Assembly: GCA_017303795.1 (NCBI GenBank)
Contig: JAFLBR010000002.1
Coordinates: forward strand, 124,001 to 188,000
DNA from: Cytophagales bacterium
GTDB taxonomy: Bacteria > Bacteroidota > Bacteroidia > Cytophagales > Cyclobacteriaceae
Reading direction: 5' to 3'
DNA length: 64,000 bases
The notes below the pieces were generated by a model. That model was not told the DNA's origin and ran no database searches. It saw only the letters and a list, made by a program, of their open reading frames with translations. Every line of letters begins with the position of its first letter. The first letter of the stretch is position 1. Made by a program: the position numbers and the translations under genes. Shown piece after piece: positions 52,120 to 61,640 of the stretch.

Positions 52120-52496
52120 TAGTTAGAGCGATAAGGTTTCAGAATAGCCTGAAGGTCTTCTGGTATTTCCATTGGTCGCAAGGGTGGTACATCGGCACCA
52201 CCTGTATTACCCACTGGAATTGTACCCACAAATGATTTGACTCCACCAACCAGAAGCCTGGGTATTTGCCCAATGATCTCTCTTGTATCTTTTATCCGAA
52301 TGCCAAACTTGAGCATGCTCCAATGTACTTGAGAATGCTCCACTGGCCAGGGTTGCCCAAGAATATGAGCACGTTCCAGGTGTCGCCAGGCTACCTGCAA
52401 ATTTCCTTTAGCCATTTCCTTCTTGTAGTCCTTAAGTTCCTGATGATAATGAACCTTCAAACCATCAGGCATTTTCCAGTGCAATTTCATTTTCAA
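52119..52496 (-). CDS. DUF3703 domain protein
   Basis: Soluble 125-aa protein with the DUF3703 features LQVAWRHLERAHILGQPWP, HSQVHWSMLKFGIRIKDTRE and VPVGNTGGADV-type end (here IPVGNTGGADVPPLRPMEIP). The family is regularly found in metal-resistance operons, function unknown. It sits between the CzcB-like and HupE-like genes, coupled on both sides. Confidence 0.88.
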   Translation of the reverse strand: MKMKLHWKMPDGLKVHYHQELKDYKKEMAKGNLQVAWRHLERAHILGQPWPVEHSQVHWSMLKFGIRIKDTREIIGQIPRLLVGGVKSFVGTIPVGNTGGADVPPLRPMEIPEDLQAILKPYRSN

Positions 52497-52507
52497 CCAT
52501 CTAAATT

Positions 52508-53710
52508 CTAATGCTCCTCAGTAGCTCCTTGCGATTTTGATAAAATATAAAATGCTCCTTTTATAACAACCCTTGTTGTCCCTTGTAATTCCTCCAAGGG
52601 CCTGATTTCAATAAAACCTAAATCTGAAACGCCAGTTACAACTTCGGTTTTTTTGAAATAAACCCCGCCTTCTTCTTTTCCAACCTCTTCTTCTTTACCC
52701 TCTGCTTGCTTTTCCTCTAAGAGGATAAAAATGTAGTTCTTTCCTTCAGACTTTACAATCGCATCAACAGGAACCGCTTTCACTTTTTGCGCCCCAATGT
52801 CAATGGATGCGGACACATACATTCCAGGAAAAAGCTTCAAGCCTTTAACATTTTTTACAACGGCATGTGCCAATACTGCTTTACTTTCTCCTTCAAATGA
52901 TTGATTCACACCATAAATCTCGCCTTGAATCTGCTGATTATTCTGATTAGTAAGCATGAAGTTTACTTTTTGTCCAACTTTCACTTTGAACAAGTCTTTT
53001 TCATATACCTGAAGGTCGCAATGAATTTGAGAGTTATCCACAATATCCATGATCACTTTACCAGGTTCAACGAAAGTGCCCAGGTTCACAGAGATGTGAG
53101 CCACTACTCCGCTAATTGGAGCAACCACAGAAAAGTCCGGAATTATTTCGCCTCCTGATAGCTGATTCAGATTTACATTCAATTGCTGTAACTGCTTAGA
53201 CAAGGATTGAAGTTTTGCCTTTTCAGCGTGATAGCTTGCTTCCGTTTGTTGAAAAACCTTACCCGTTCCGGCATTCTTTTCGTTTAGTTCTTTTTGTCGC
53301 TGAAATTCCTTTTCTGTGTAGCTGAAGTTACTCAGATCAGCCAGGTATTCCTGCTGCATTTTTATGAACTCAAGATTTGCTATCGTTAGCAACACCTGAC
53401 CTTTCTTCACATAGCTTCCTTCGAGAACAAAAATTTGTTTAACTGAGCCTCCCATTAGTACAGAAATATCAGCTCTGTTCTGAGGGGGCACTTCCAGCAT
53501 TCCACTCGCCTTGACAATAGCACTTAGGTTTTTTTCTTCGATAGTGTCTATCTCAATACCGACAGCATCGATTTGTTCTTGTGTCAGTTCAATAATATCA
53601 GTCTGTTCATCATCATGATGTTCTGAATCTACTTCGGCTGATTTTTCATTGTTGCAAGCACCTGTTGCAACAAGTAGCAAAATGAATGCATATATTTTCA
53701 ATGTTTTCAT
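52508..53710 (-). CDS. RND efflux periplasmic adaptor (CzcB-like)
   Basis: Membrane-fusion lipoprotein of 400 aa (Cys 19, ATGAC) with barrel-sandwich and hairpin domains: VLEGSYVKKGQVLLTIANLE, a coiled hairpin (about 120-180) and VVAPISGVVAHISVNLGTFV. It bridges the inner-membrane CzcA part and the outer-membrane channel. An acidic/His N-terminal stretch (DSEHHDDEQTD) is consistent with metal handling. It lies 22 bp after the CzcA-TolC fusion gene. Confidence 0.92.
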   Translation of the reverse strand: MKTLKIYAFILLLVATGACNNEKSAEVDSEHHDDEQTDIIELTQEQIDAVGIEIDTIEEKNLSAIVKASGMLEVPPQNRADISVLMGGSVKQIFVLEGSYVKKGQVLLTIANLEFIKMQQEYLADLSNFSYTEKEFQRQKELNEKNAGTGKVFQQTEASYHAEKAKLQSLSKQLQQLNVNLNQLSGGEIIPDFSVVAPISGVVAHISVNLGTFVEPGKVIMDIVDNSQIHCDLQVYEKDLFKVKVGQKVNFMLTNQNNQQIQGEIYGVNQSFEGESKAVLAHAVVKNVKGLKLFPGMYVSASIDIGAQKVKAVPVDAIVKSEGKNYIFILLEEKQAEGKEEEVGKEEGGVYFKKTEVVTGVSDLGFIEIRPLEELQGTTRVVIKGAFYILSKSQGATEEH

Positions 53711-53731
53711 AGTCTCTTAAATTTATTCGCT

Positions 53732-56700
53732 CTATTGATTAGCTGAACCAGTTAAATAATCGATGTTGATAATGGTTTGGTTGAAATTGTTTACTGTTTC
53801 AATGTAAAGAAGTTTGCTTTGAATGGCCTGAGAGGTATTCTGGATGAATTCTACATATCCTATTTCTCCCTTGCTGTATGCAAACTCTGAAATACTTAAT
53901 AACTCGTCAGCTTGTTGTAGCCCACTTGTCTCAAAATATGAGAGGGTCTTTTGCAACTTCTGTAATTGTTTTACTTTTTGATTGTAGGTGGCCTTAAGGA
54001 TATTGGTTGCGTTCTGAAGTTCTGTCTCCGAAACTTCCCTGTTGATTTTTGCCGCCTGAACCCGACCTTGTTGCCCGTTGAAGAAAAGCGGAATGGCCAA
54101 CCCGACTTCGAAACCACCACTTCGTGTTCCAGGAAAATATGAGCGAGTAATGTCCGCAGGATTGTAACCACTCACCACAACCTGACGGTTAAAGCCAATT
54201 GTCAGATCGGGTAAGTACCTGTTTTTTTCAAATTTAAGTTGAGATGACGCTACGTTGATTTTTTGGCGTTGAAAATTCAAGACTGGATTTTGGTTAATGG
54301 CTGATGTATCCGGTAAAACTTCTGATACAAGCTTTGGTAAGTTTCCATCAACAGGCACAATCACGTCACTGGTATTCAAAAGTTTTTGCAGTTCCTGCTG
54401 ATAAATGAGCAGATCTGTCTCGGCCTGTTGCTTCAACAGTTGTACTTCCTTGAATCGGTTTATAGCGGAAAGCCTTTCGAGATTAGAAGTTTCTCCTGTC
54501 TGATAGCGAATGGCTGCACGCTCTGCAAAATTTGAATAAATGCTATCCTGATAAGATAGCAGTTTTAACCGTTCCATTCCATACACAAGATGATAGTACG
54601 CCAGTCGTACTTCTTTTATCAGCTCAAGTCGTGCTACCTCAGCCGATTTTTCACTTAGCGCAGTCTGTTGTTTCAATGTTTTGGTCTGTGCCGTATAAAC
54701 GGTCGGGAATGAAATCGTCTGAGATATGCCAAGGCTGTTATCAATATTTCCTCCACTCGTGGGATCTTGTGTGAGAAGAACATTTGTCTTTTGAATATCC
54801 CAACCAGTTTTTTCCAGTGACTTGCTTTGAAGTATCCCCAGGGTTGAAAGTTTTGATTGAAGGTTATCCTTTACTGCTCGATTTATACACTCCTCCACTG
54901 ACAACGGTTTAGTTTCTTGTGCAAGAGTTAATCCTGGGATGGATAGCAATGCAACAAATAGAATTAAACCAGGTATTGAGTTCATAGGCATTTTTAATTT
55001 TACTTCTCTGGAAAACAAAATGTACAAGACGGGCAAAACGAGTAGTGTTAGCAATGTTGCAGACGCCAAACCACCAATTACAACTGTAGCGAGTGGCTTT
55101 TGAACTTCCGCTCCTGCACTTGTCGAAAGAGCCATCGGAAGAAAGCCAAGAGAGGCAACCGAAGCTGTCATGATCACAGGTCGTAAGCGATCACTGGTTC
55201 CCTTTTTTACCCGTTCGATAATATCTGTGATGCCTTCTTGCTTAAGCTGATTGAAATATCCAATTAGAACAATTCCGTTTAGCACTGCTACACCAAACAA
55301 AGCGATAAACCCGATTCCCGCTGAAATGCTAAAAGGCATATTACGAAACCAAAGAGCAAACACACCACCAATTGCAGAAAGAGGAATGGCCGTAAAAATG
55401 AGCAGTGTTTGCCTGAATGAATGAAACGTGAAATAGAGCAATATCAAGATCAGAATTAAAGCAACGGGCACTGCAACTGAAAGCCGCTGGTTGGCCTCAC
55501 GCAAGTTTTGAAACTGGCCTCCGTATGTTGTGTAATAACCTGGAGGTAACCGCAGCTTCTCATTTAGAATTTTCTCAATTTCCTCCACCGTACTTTCAAC
55601 ATCACGACCGCGCACGTTAAAGCCTACATAAATTCTTCTCTTTCCATTCTCGCGGCTCACCTGGGCAGGTGCGTCTTTAATGGAAACATCGGCTACCTGG
55701 CTAAGCGGAACTTTATTACCGGATGGAAGTGGAATAAATAAATTTTCAATGCTGGTAATGTCTTCGCGGAGCTCCTGTTGAAGTCGAACTACAAGATCAA
55801 AACGTTTTTCGCCCTCAAAAACAACACCCGCTACGTTTCCCGCAAACGCAGTCTTAAGAATCATATTAATATCGGAGATATTGAGTCCATATTGTGCCAT
55901 TTTATCACGGTTGTATTCCACAATAATTTGAGGAAGTCCGGTCACGCGTTCAACTATCGGCTCACTAACGCCATCAACAGGTGCAATAAGTTCAGCTATT
56001 TTATTTGCCTCTGCCGTCAACACATCCAGCTCATCGCCAAAAACTTTTATCGCAACATCCTGCCTAATGCCAGTCATCAGTTCATTGAATCGCATTTGCA
56101 TAGGCTGTGTTACCTCTACATTCACTCCGGGCAAAACAGAAAGTGACTCCTCAATTAGCTCCTGCATTTCTTCGCGACTGCTAACACGCCACTCTTCCTT
56201 TGGTTTCATGGAAAGCATGATGTCACCCCGCTCAATCGGCATCGGGTCAGTGGGAATTTCTGCACTTCCTATGCGGGTAACGGCCTGTTTAATTTCGGGA
56301 AACTCTTTTTTCAGAATGCCTTCGGCCATTGAAAATGTTTTTACAGTTTGCGTTAAGGATGTTCCCTGCATCATGCTGATTTCTACTGTCAAGTCTCCCT
56401 CTTCGAGAGTTGGAATAAATTCTCCCCCCATTGTACTAAAGAGCCATAATGCAAAGGCCAGAAGAAGAACAGATAAACCAATGGTGACTGCTTTAAAGCG
56501 TAATGCAAAGGTCAGCACTGGCGTATATATCTGATGAAAGAAGCTCATCAGCTTGTCAGAAATATTGGGCTTATGTTCGGTCTTGCGACTCAGAAACAAG
56601 GCACTCACCATAGGTATATAGGTGAGTGAAAGAATGAAGGCACCCAGAATAGCAAATGCAACAGTTTGTGCCATTGGCTTGAACATTTTTCCTTCGATGC

Positions 56701-58111
56701 CTATTAAGGCAAATAGCGGAAGGTAAACGATCAGGATAATGATTTCTCCGAAGGCCGCACTGTTCCTGATCTTGGAGGCAGCCGAATAAACTTCCTCATC
56801 CATTTGTTGTGAAGACAATTTGTTCACACCTGGGTAAAGAGCTTTATTGATAGCAATCCGATGAACGATGGCTTCAACAATAATCACTGCGCCATCTACA
56901 ATCAATCCGAAATCAATAGCTCCCAGGCTCATCAGGTTTCCGGATACTCCAAAAAGATTCATCATCGAAATAGCAAAGAGCATAGCCAGTGGAATAACTG
57001 ACGCTACCACCAAACCTGCCCGAAGATTGCCTAATAACAAAACAAGTATAAAGACTACGATCAAACCGCCTTCAACCAAGTTCTTCTCAACGGTTCCAAT
57101 AGCTCTGCCTACAAGCTCAGTCCGGTCTATGAAAGGTTCTATCACCACACCTTCAGGAAGGGACTTTTGAATTTGTATCATCCGCTCTTTTACATTTTTG
57201 ATAACATTGTTAAAGTTCTCGCCCTTCAGCATGAGTGTAATACCCGCAACCACTTCACCTTCACCATTTCGGGTTACTGCTCCATAGCGCATGGCACTTC
57301 CGAACTGCACCCTAGCTACATCGCGTACCAATACAGGAATTTCGTTTACATTTTTGATTACAATTTTCTCGATGTCCTGAAGTGATTTAACCTGACCGAG
57401 ACCTCTTATAAAATAGGCACTACTCCGTTGCTCAATGTAACTGCCTCCGGTGTTCTCATTGTTTTTCTCCAATGCTTCATAGATTTCCGGAATAGAGATG
57501 TTTAACGCATTCAGTTTGTCATTATCTAATGCAATTTCATACTGCTTAACAAATCCTCCCCATCCACTTACTTCTGCAAGTCCTTCCGTTCCCGCAAGTT
57601 GCCTTCTCACTATCCAGTCCTGAATGGTTCGCAGTTCCGTTGCGGAATACTTTTCTTCAAAGCCTGGCTTTGCATGTATTACGTAATGATAGATTTCACC
57701 GAGGCCTGTGGTGATGGGAGCTAATGTCAACTCCCCAAGTCCTTTCGGAATTTGAGCCTCCGCCTCTTTCAGTTTTTCGCCCACTTGTTGTCTTGCCCAA
57801 TAAATATCAACGTTGTCTTTAAAAACAATTGTGATAACTGAAATTCCCGACCGCGAGATTGAACGTTTTTCAATTACATTGGCAATATTGCTCAAAGCAA
57901 GTTCGATAGGAGCGGTAATAAATTGCTCTACTTCCTGCGCTCCGAGTGTAGGTGCTTGCGTAATTACCTGCACTTGATTATTGGTTATGTCGGGCACTGC
58001 ATCGATGGGCAGTTGAGTTAATGAGTAAGAGCCCCACGCAATTAACAGCAGGGTAAAAAAGCCGATCATCAGCTTATGTTTTATGGAGTAATGAATAATC
58101 TTGTCTAACAT
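53732..58111 (-). CDS. CzcA-type RND pump fused to TolC-like outer-membrane channel
   Basis: Protein of 1459 aa. Residues 1 to about 1035 are a heavy-metal RND pump (GFFTLLLIAWGSYSLTQLPI, periplasmic porter loops, DFGLIVDGAVIIVEAIVHR in TM4). Then comes MPMNSIPGLILFVALLSI (from 1041), a signal-peptide-like segment, followed by a TolC/CzcC-type outer-membrane factor (about 1070-1459, LSVEECINRAVKDNLQSKLS). The pump and channel, normally separate, are translated as one chain. It is the first gene of the metal unit; the DUF6660-type gene upstream ends 200 bp away. Confidence 0.94.
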   Translation of the reverse strand: MLDKIIHYSIKHKLMIGFFTLLLIAWGSYSLTQLPIDAVPDITNNQVQVITQAPTLGAQEVEQFITAPIELALSNIANVIEKRSISRSGISVITIVFKDNVDIYWARQQVGEKLKEAEAQIPKGLGELTLAPITTGLGEIYHYVIHAKPGFEEKYSATELRTIQDWIVRRQLAGTEGLAEVSGWGGFVKQYEIALDNDKLNALNISIPEIYEALEKNNENTGGSYIEQRSSAYFIRGLGQVKSLQDIEKIVIKNVNEIPVLVRDVARVQFGSAMRYGAVTRNGEGEVVAGITLMLKGENFNNVIKNVKERMIQIQKSLPEGVVIEPFIDRTELVGRAIGTVEKNLVEGGLIVVFILVLLLGNLRAGLVVASVIPLAMLFAISMMNLFGVSGNLMSLGAIDFGLIVDGAVIIVEAIVHRIAINKALYPGVNKLSSQQMDEEVYSAASKIRNSAAFGEIIILIVYLPLFALIGIEGKMFKPMAQTVAFAILGAFILSLTYIPMVSALFLSRKTEHKPNISDKLMSFFHQIYTPVLTFALRFKAVTIGLSVLLLAFALWLFSTMGGEFIPTLEEGDLTVEISMMQGTSLTQTVKTFSMAEGILKKEFPEIKQAVTRIGSAEIPTDPMPIERGDIMLSMKPKEEWRVSSREEMQELIEESLSVLPGVNVEVTQPMQMRFNELMTGIRQDVAIKVFGDELDVLTAEANKIAELIAPVDGVSEPIVERVTGLPQIIVEYNRDKMAQYGLNISDINMILKTAFAGNVAGVVFEGEKRFDLVVRLQQELREDITSIENLFIPLPSGNKVPLSQVADVSIKDAPAQVSRENGKRRIYVGFNVRGRDVESTVEEIEKILNEKLRLPPGYYTTYGGQFQNLREANQRLSVAVPVALILILILLYFTFHSFRQTLLIFTAIPLSAIGGVFALWFRNMPFSISAGIGFIALFGVAVLNGIVLIGYFNQLKQEGITDIIERVKKGTSDRLRPVIMTASVASLGFLPMALSTSAGAEVQKPLATVVIGGLASATLLTLLVLPVLYILFSREVKLKMPMNSIPGLILFVALLSIPGLTLAQETKPLSVEECINRAVKDNLQSKLSTLGILQSKSLEKTGWDIQKTNVLLTQDPTSGGNIDNSLGISQTISFPTVYTAQTKTLKQQTALSEKSAEVARLELIKEVRLAYYHLVYGMERLKLLSYQDSIYSNFAERAAIRYQTGETSNLERLSAINRFKEVQLLKQQAETDLLIYQQELQKLLNTSDVIVPVDGNLPKLVSEVLPDTSAINQNPVLNFQRQKINVASSQLKFEKNRYLPDLTIGFNRQVVVSGYNPADITRSYFPGTRSGGFEVGLAIPLFFNGQQGRVQAAKINREVSETELQNATNILKATYNQKVKQLQKLQKTLSYFETSGLQQADELLSISEFAYSKGEIGYVEFIQNTSQAIQSKLLYIETVNNFNQTIINIDYLTGSANQ

Positions 58112-58280
58112 AATAGTTATTAGAAATGATGAAGTACGACATGCCGGATTAAGTTTATTAATCCCAGATCGAAAATCACGGCCATTTTATGTATTAAAAT
58201 GTCTATTGCCGCTCTGAACCCAGAGTGATTTTTTATCTAGCGCACAGCGCAACAGTAAAATGAAATGATTGATTATAAGG

Positions 58281-58300
58281 GAATGACGGAACTGTCATTC
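58281..58300. other. Perfect hairpin between DUF6660-type and CzcA genes
   Basis: GAATGAC, 6-nt loop, GTCATTC, 12 bp beyond the stop of the 58312 gene. No T-run follows, so it may be a weak terminator or an operator for the metal operon. Confidence 0.4.
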
Positions 58301-58311
58301 TCGCAGATTAT

Positions 58312-58665
58312 TCAAGCAAGCTTAGGAGGTTGCCAGATAGAATGGTTTTCGTTCGAAACAGGATTTTCGAAATACAAAGAGAGTTGCTTTGTGTTGTGTG
58401 CAAAAGCAGAGAACTCCTGACTAGCTAATGTGTTCAATTGAACGTGCGCGGCACAGCAAGCACAAATACAGAAAGGTGTACAAAAATCCTGCTCTGAAGT
58501 ATTATGGTCGTGGCTACCATTGTCTACAAAGGTAATTCCGGTCTTCTTCTCATCTATACACGTCTCCCTGTCGCTGCACGGATAAACCGCCAGGAAAAGG
58601 ACATGTAGTGCGAATAAGAATTGAATCACTTTCACGATGCAAAAATAAACGAAAAAACAATGCAA
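58312..58665 (-). CDS. Small Cys/His-containing secreted protein (DUF6660-type)
   Basis: Protein of about 117 aa. A hydrophobic signal (VIQFLFALHVLFLAVYPC) is followed by a Cys/His-rich middle (DRETCIDEK, DHNTSEQDFCTPFCICACCA). Such small proteins occur beside CzcCBA systems of Bacteroidota and may bind metal in the periplasm. The ATG at 58665 is used, but a GTG about ten codons later would put the signal peptide at the very N-terminus and is at least as likely. Confidence 0.7.
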   Translation of the reverse strand: MHCFFVYFCIVKVIQFLFALHVLFLAVYPCSDRETCIDEKKTGITFVDNGSHDHNTSEQDFCTPFCICACCAAHVQLNTLASQEFSAFAHNTKQLSLYFENPVSNENHSIWQPPKLA

Positions 58666-58688
58666 TAGGGTTGCAACATACCAAATCG

Positions 58689-59912
58689 CTAAAAATAGCT
58701 TGAAAAACCAAACTGAAATCCAGCAGTTTTAGATGGAGGATTTCCTAAAATGTCAGTTTGCCAGGCATATCGGTAATTTAAACGAACAACGGTTTGTGTT
58801 GTAGGTCGCCAGCTAATTCCTGACACAACCGATAGAATGTCTTCGTGAATGTTGTCTCCGGATTCTAAAAATTTGCCTTTATTCCAATCTACATACTCAA
58901 AGCGACAAATGACATTTACCACGGAGCTTTCAAAACCGAACATGCTTCTTCGCAAAACTGGCTGAACCACATCAAAGAAACCACCCCACTGTTTATCACC
59001 ATATTGCTGACTGTAGGTAGAGGGCACATCAATGGTTGTGAAAGACCATTCGGAATTCAAGTAGGTACCTGTTGGTAAAACGGTATTGAAATCAATTGCC
59101 AAGGTGTGATGATTTCGCTTTTCATCCAATGTCAATCCATCTTCTTGAAATTTATTATATACTCCGCCCATATAGGAAACCCCGATTTCTCCAAAACGTT
59201 TGTTGCGTATCGCTACTTTAGCCGTTAACAGGGGTATACCGTTAAAACTTTCTTCAAACCTATCCTTGTTTAATTTTGAAGCAGGAAGAAATGTTTTGTT
59301 CTCACTGTTGCTAATAATCTGATCATCGAATCCATTAGTGAGATACGTTTCATACGCATATACCCAATTTCCTTTATATAGTTTGCCATACAAACCAAAG
59401 CCTACATTACTCCACGTAGCGGGTAGTAGTTGAGTGGCGGAAATCGGGCGATCAATAAATTCCCATTTAGGCCCATCGTGGTTTTGATTGAACGCACCAA
59501 TAGGGTTCATAACAATTCCTCCTCGCAAATTCAATAGCGGATGAAATTCAAAATCAACAGAAGCAAATTCAATATTGATTTCTTTTGTGCCGTCTTCAAA
59601 CTCTATTTCCGAAAGGAATTTTATTCGCCTGGAAATGCTTGACGCGATAAATAACGTGAGGCGTCTCATTTGAAATTGATGCCCTTCACTTACCCCATCG
59701 GTGCCTAGGTGTTGCCAGTTAGCTTCTACATAGCCACCAACGGCAACAGGTAGTTTACTGACTGACAGAAAGGGTCGGTTATAAACCGCATCCATATTGA
59801 GAAGTAGTTTAGAAGTGTCCTGCTGAGTTCTTTTAAACAACGTAGAATCTACTTGTGCAGTCAAGGTTAAGCACATCACTAAAGCAACTAGTATTAGTAA
59901 ACTTTTTTTCAT
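58689..59912 (-). CDS. Outer-membrane porin (phosphate-selective porin O/P-like)
   Basis: Outer-membrane beta-barrel protein of 407 aa with a signal peptide (1-19). It has repeated amphipathic strands and aromatic strand ends, MRRLTLFIASSISRRIKFLS and a C-terminal GFQFGFSSYF. The pattern fits the porin O/P family. Its ATG overlaps the Rieske-gene stop by 4 nt, so it is coupled to the redox genes upstream. The substrate is unknown; given the neighbours, an anion or metal is possible. Confidence 0.82.
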   Translation of the reverse strand: MKKSLLILVALVMCLTLTAQVDSTLFKRTQQDTSKLLLNMDAVYNRPFLSVSKLPVAVGGYVEANWQHLGTDGVSEGHQFQMRRLTLFIASSISRRIKFLSEIEFEDGTKEINIEFASVDFEFHPLLNLRGGIVMNPIGAFNQNHDGPKWEFIDRPISATQLLPATWSNVGFGLYGKLYKGNWVYAYETYLTNGFDDQIISNSENKTFLPASKLNKDRFEESFNGIPLLTAKVAIRNKRFGEIGVSYMGGVYNKFQEDGLTLDEKRNHHTLAIDFNTVLPTGTYLNSEWSFTTIDVPSTYSQQYGDKQWGGFFDVVQPVLRRSMFGFESSVVNVICRFEYVDWNKGKFLESGDNIHEDILSVVSGISWRPTTQTVVRLNYRYAWQTDILGNPPSKTAGFQFGFSSYF

Positions 59913-60355
59913 GATTGTCGCAAGTCTATGGTGATGGTCTCGTTTTGTACAATGATGGGAAAGGAACGCAGATTTTTTTCCGCTGGTCCGTTACTTACTG
60001 CACCTTTATTGGTGAATTCACTTCCATGACTTGGGCAATGGAGCGCGTCACCCGCTGCTTGTAGCTCTGCGCCCTGGTGAGTGCATTTCATCCATAGAGC
60101 ACTATATTCAGTATCAGAAAATCGGTACACGTAAATTGGAAATTCCAATTTGTCGTTTTGAATGATGATGTACTGACGGGTAAGCGTCTGTTCTTTCTTC
60201 AGGTATGTGAATTCCGACTTCGGCACACTGATACCCGTTGCGTTCATTAAACCACTTGTGTAATGTGTCGCCTGGCAACCAGTGATTAAAAATGGAATCA
60301 ACCCGCCACTCACGCAGGTGATACAAGTTTGTTTGACAAAGGTGCGTCTGTTCAT
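59909..60355 (-). CDS. Exported Rieske [2Fe-2S] protein
   Basis: Protein of 148 aa. The N-terminus MNRRTFVKQTC is TAT-like with a hydrophobic stretch and a GCQ lipobox-like cysteine. The Rieske ligands are in CTHQGAE and CPSHGSEF. A small single-domain Rieske protein in the periplasm should serve as an electron carrier. It sits between a di-haem oxidoreductase gene (2 bp upstream) and the porin gene (4-nt overlap). Confidence 0.92.
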   Translation of the reverse strand: MNRRTFVKQTCITCVSGGLIPFLITGCQATHYTSGLMNATGISVPKSEFTYLKKEQTLTRQYIIIQNDKLEFPIYVYRFSDTEYSALWMKCTHQGAELQAAGDALHCPSHGSEFTNKGAVSNGPAEKNLRSFPIIVQNETITIDLRQS

Positions 60356-60357
60356 GG

Positions 60358-61539
60358 CTATAAACTTTCGAGGAATTGAATGAGTTTTGTTTTTTCGTCA
60401 GCCGTTAGCGCCTGATAATTATCTCTTATTTGAGTAGCCTCTCCACCATGAAGCAAAATAGCTTCGTCAATGCTTCTGGCTCTTCCATCGTGCATCAAAA
60501 AGTATTGATTCCCTTGCGAGTTTTTTGAAAGACCTAAACCCCAAAGCGGTGGCGTTCGCCATTCAAAGGTTTTTGCCGAGCCTTCGGTGTATCCATCATC
60601 GAGTGCGGTGCCCATGTCATGTAACAATAAGTCACTGTATGGAAAAAAGATTTTGTTGGATATGGAGGCAATAGTTGAGTTCCCGGTTTTCATTTCAGGG
60701 CGATGACATTTTGAGCACCCAATGGCGGCAAACAATTGCTTTCCTTCAAGAATTGAATTGCTTTCAGGCCGTGGCACAGGTGCCTTAAGTGTTTTTAAAT
60801 AGAAGACCACATCATTGATGGTTTGATTGGAAACTTCGGGATCAAACACCAATCCAGAATGCGGGTCAATAGGTTCGAAACTTGATGTAATTCCGATGTC
60901 TTGATTATAGGCTGTGGCTGTTTGTTGAAGCAGATCATAGGTGGCCGCTTTCTTACCGAAACGGCCAATATATTTACCGTTTTCGCTGACACTGTTCGGT
61001 CGCTGCACTACATACTCTTTGAGGTTGATCCAGTTGGGCGTTCCGCTAATACCGTCTCCATCTACATCTTCCGGGTCGGACCAGGCCAAAATATCCGCAT
61101 CGCTAACTGCATCAATAAAACCAAGCCCTGTATTGGCAGGTGGCGTAAAAGACGAGAAAGTAGCATCAGGTGGAATTGCTTCTGGTTGAAACCCAGGAAT
61201 TGCCCGATGTTGTAATTGCGGGCCGCCCACATTCAAATATTGATTACCATTTTCATCGGTTTGCCCAAATCGCGTAAGGGTTGTGAAAGGATGACCCTTC
61301 CCGTCTCCAGGATGACAACTGCCACAGGATGGGGCTACAAACAGAGGCCCAAGACCATTTTGTAAGGTGAATATTTCAGTATTAAAGGCGGCATCGCCCT
61401 TCAGAAACTGAATATTTTCAGCATTATTTAGCCCTTCCACCGGACCGTCCAAAATGTCAAAATCGGCTGGGGCTTCGGGTTCAAATGTCTCGCAAGCGCT
61501 TAATATAAGCACACCACATAGTAACGTTTTAAAGTTCAT
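60358..61539 (-). CDS. Di-haem oxidoreductase (DUF1111-type c-type cytochrome)
   Basis: Lipoprotein of 393 aa (signal with SAC near 15) carrying two haem c sites, CGSCH (near residue 75) and CSKCH (near residue 275). The C-terminal GLSKNSQGNQYFLMHDGRAR and LLHGGEA segments are typical of the di-haem oxidoreductase family linked to peroxidase-like MauG proteins. Such proteins accompany metal and iron uptake loci. It starts the three-gene redox unit and diverges from the DtxR-type regulator gene. Confidence 0.92.
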   Translation of the reverse strand: MNFKTLLCGVLILSACETFEPEAPADFDILDGPVEGLNNAENIQFLKGDAAFNTEIFTLQNGLGPLFVAPSCGSCHPGDGKGHPFTTLTRFGQTDENGNQYLNVGGPQLQHRAIPGFQPEAIPPDATFSSFTPPANTGLGFIDAVSDADILAWSDPEDVDGDGISGTPNWINLKEYVVQRPNSVSENGKYIGRFGKKAATYDLLQQTATAYNQDIGITSSFEPIDPHSGLVFDPEVSNQTINDVVFYLKTLKAPVPRPESNSILEGKQLFAAIGCSKCHRPEMKTGNSTIASISNKIFFPYSDLLLHDMGTALDDGYTEGSAKTFEWRTPPLWGLGLSKNSQGNQYFLMHDGRARSIDEAILLHGGEATQIRDNYQALTADEKTKLIQFLESL

Positions 61540-61571
61540 ACCTCAATAATACGACTAGTATAAATATAATG

Positions 61572-61585
61572 TTAGACTAATCTAA
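61572..61585. promoter_or_regulatory. DtxR/MntR-type operator candidate
   Basis: TTAGACTAATCTAA is symmetrical at 12 of 14 positions (TTAGA...TCTAA) and resembles the DtxR/IdeR box core. It lies in the 101-bp divergent region between the di-haem oxidoreductase gene and the DtxR-family gene, 33 bp from the former's start and 55 bp from the latter's. Confidence 0.5.
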
Positions 61586-61640
61586 TAAATTAATTTTAAG
61601 GTATTAACAAAAAGCTTTATTTTTCAATAAAAATGCAGAA

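Noticed and set aside
49530-58111. Long minus-strand metal genes as part of the Wadjet element
   Set aside because: No shared regulatory repeats and opposite sides of the FISUMP gene; may be a separate chromosomal or cargo block.
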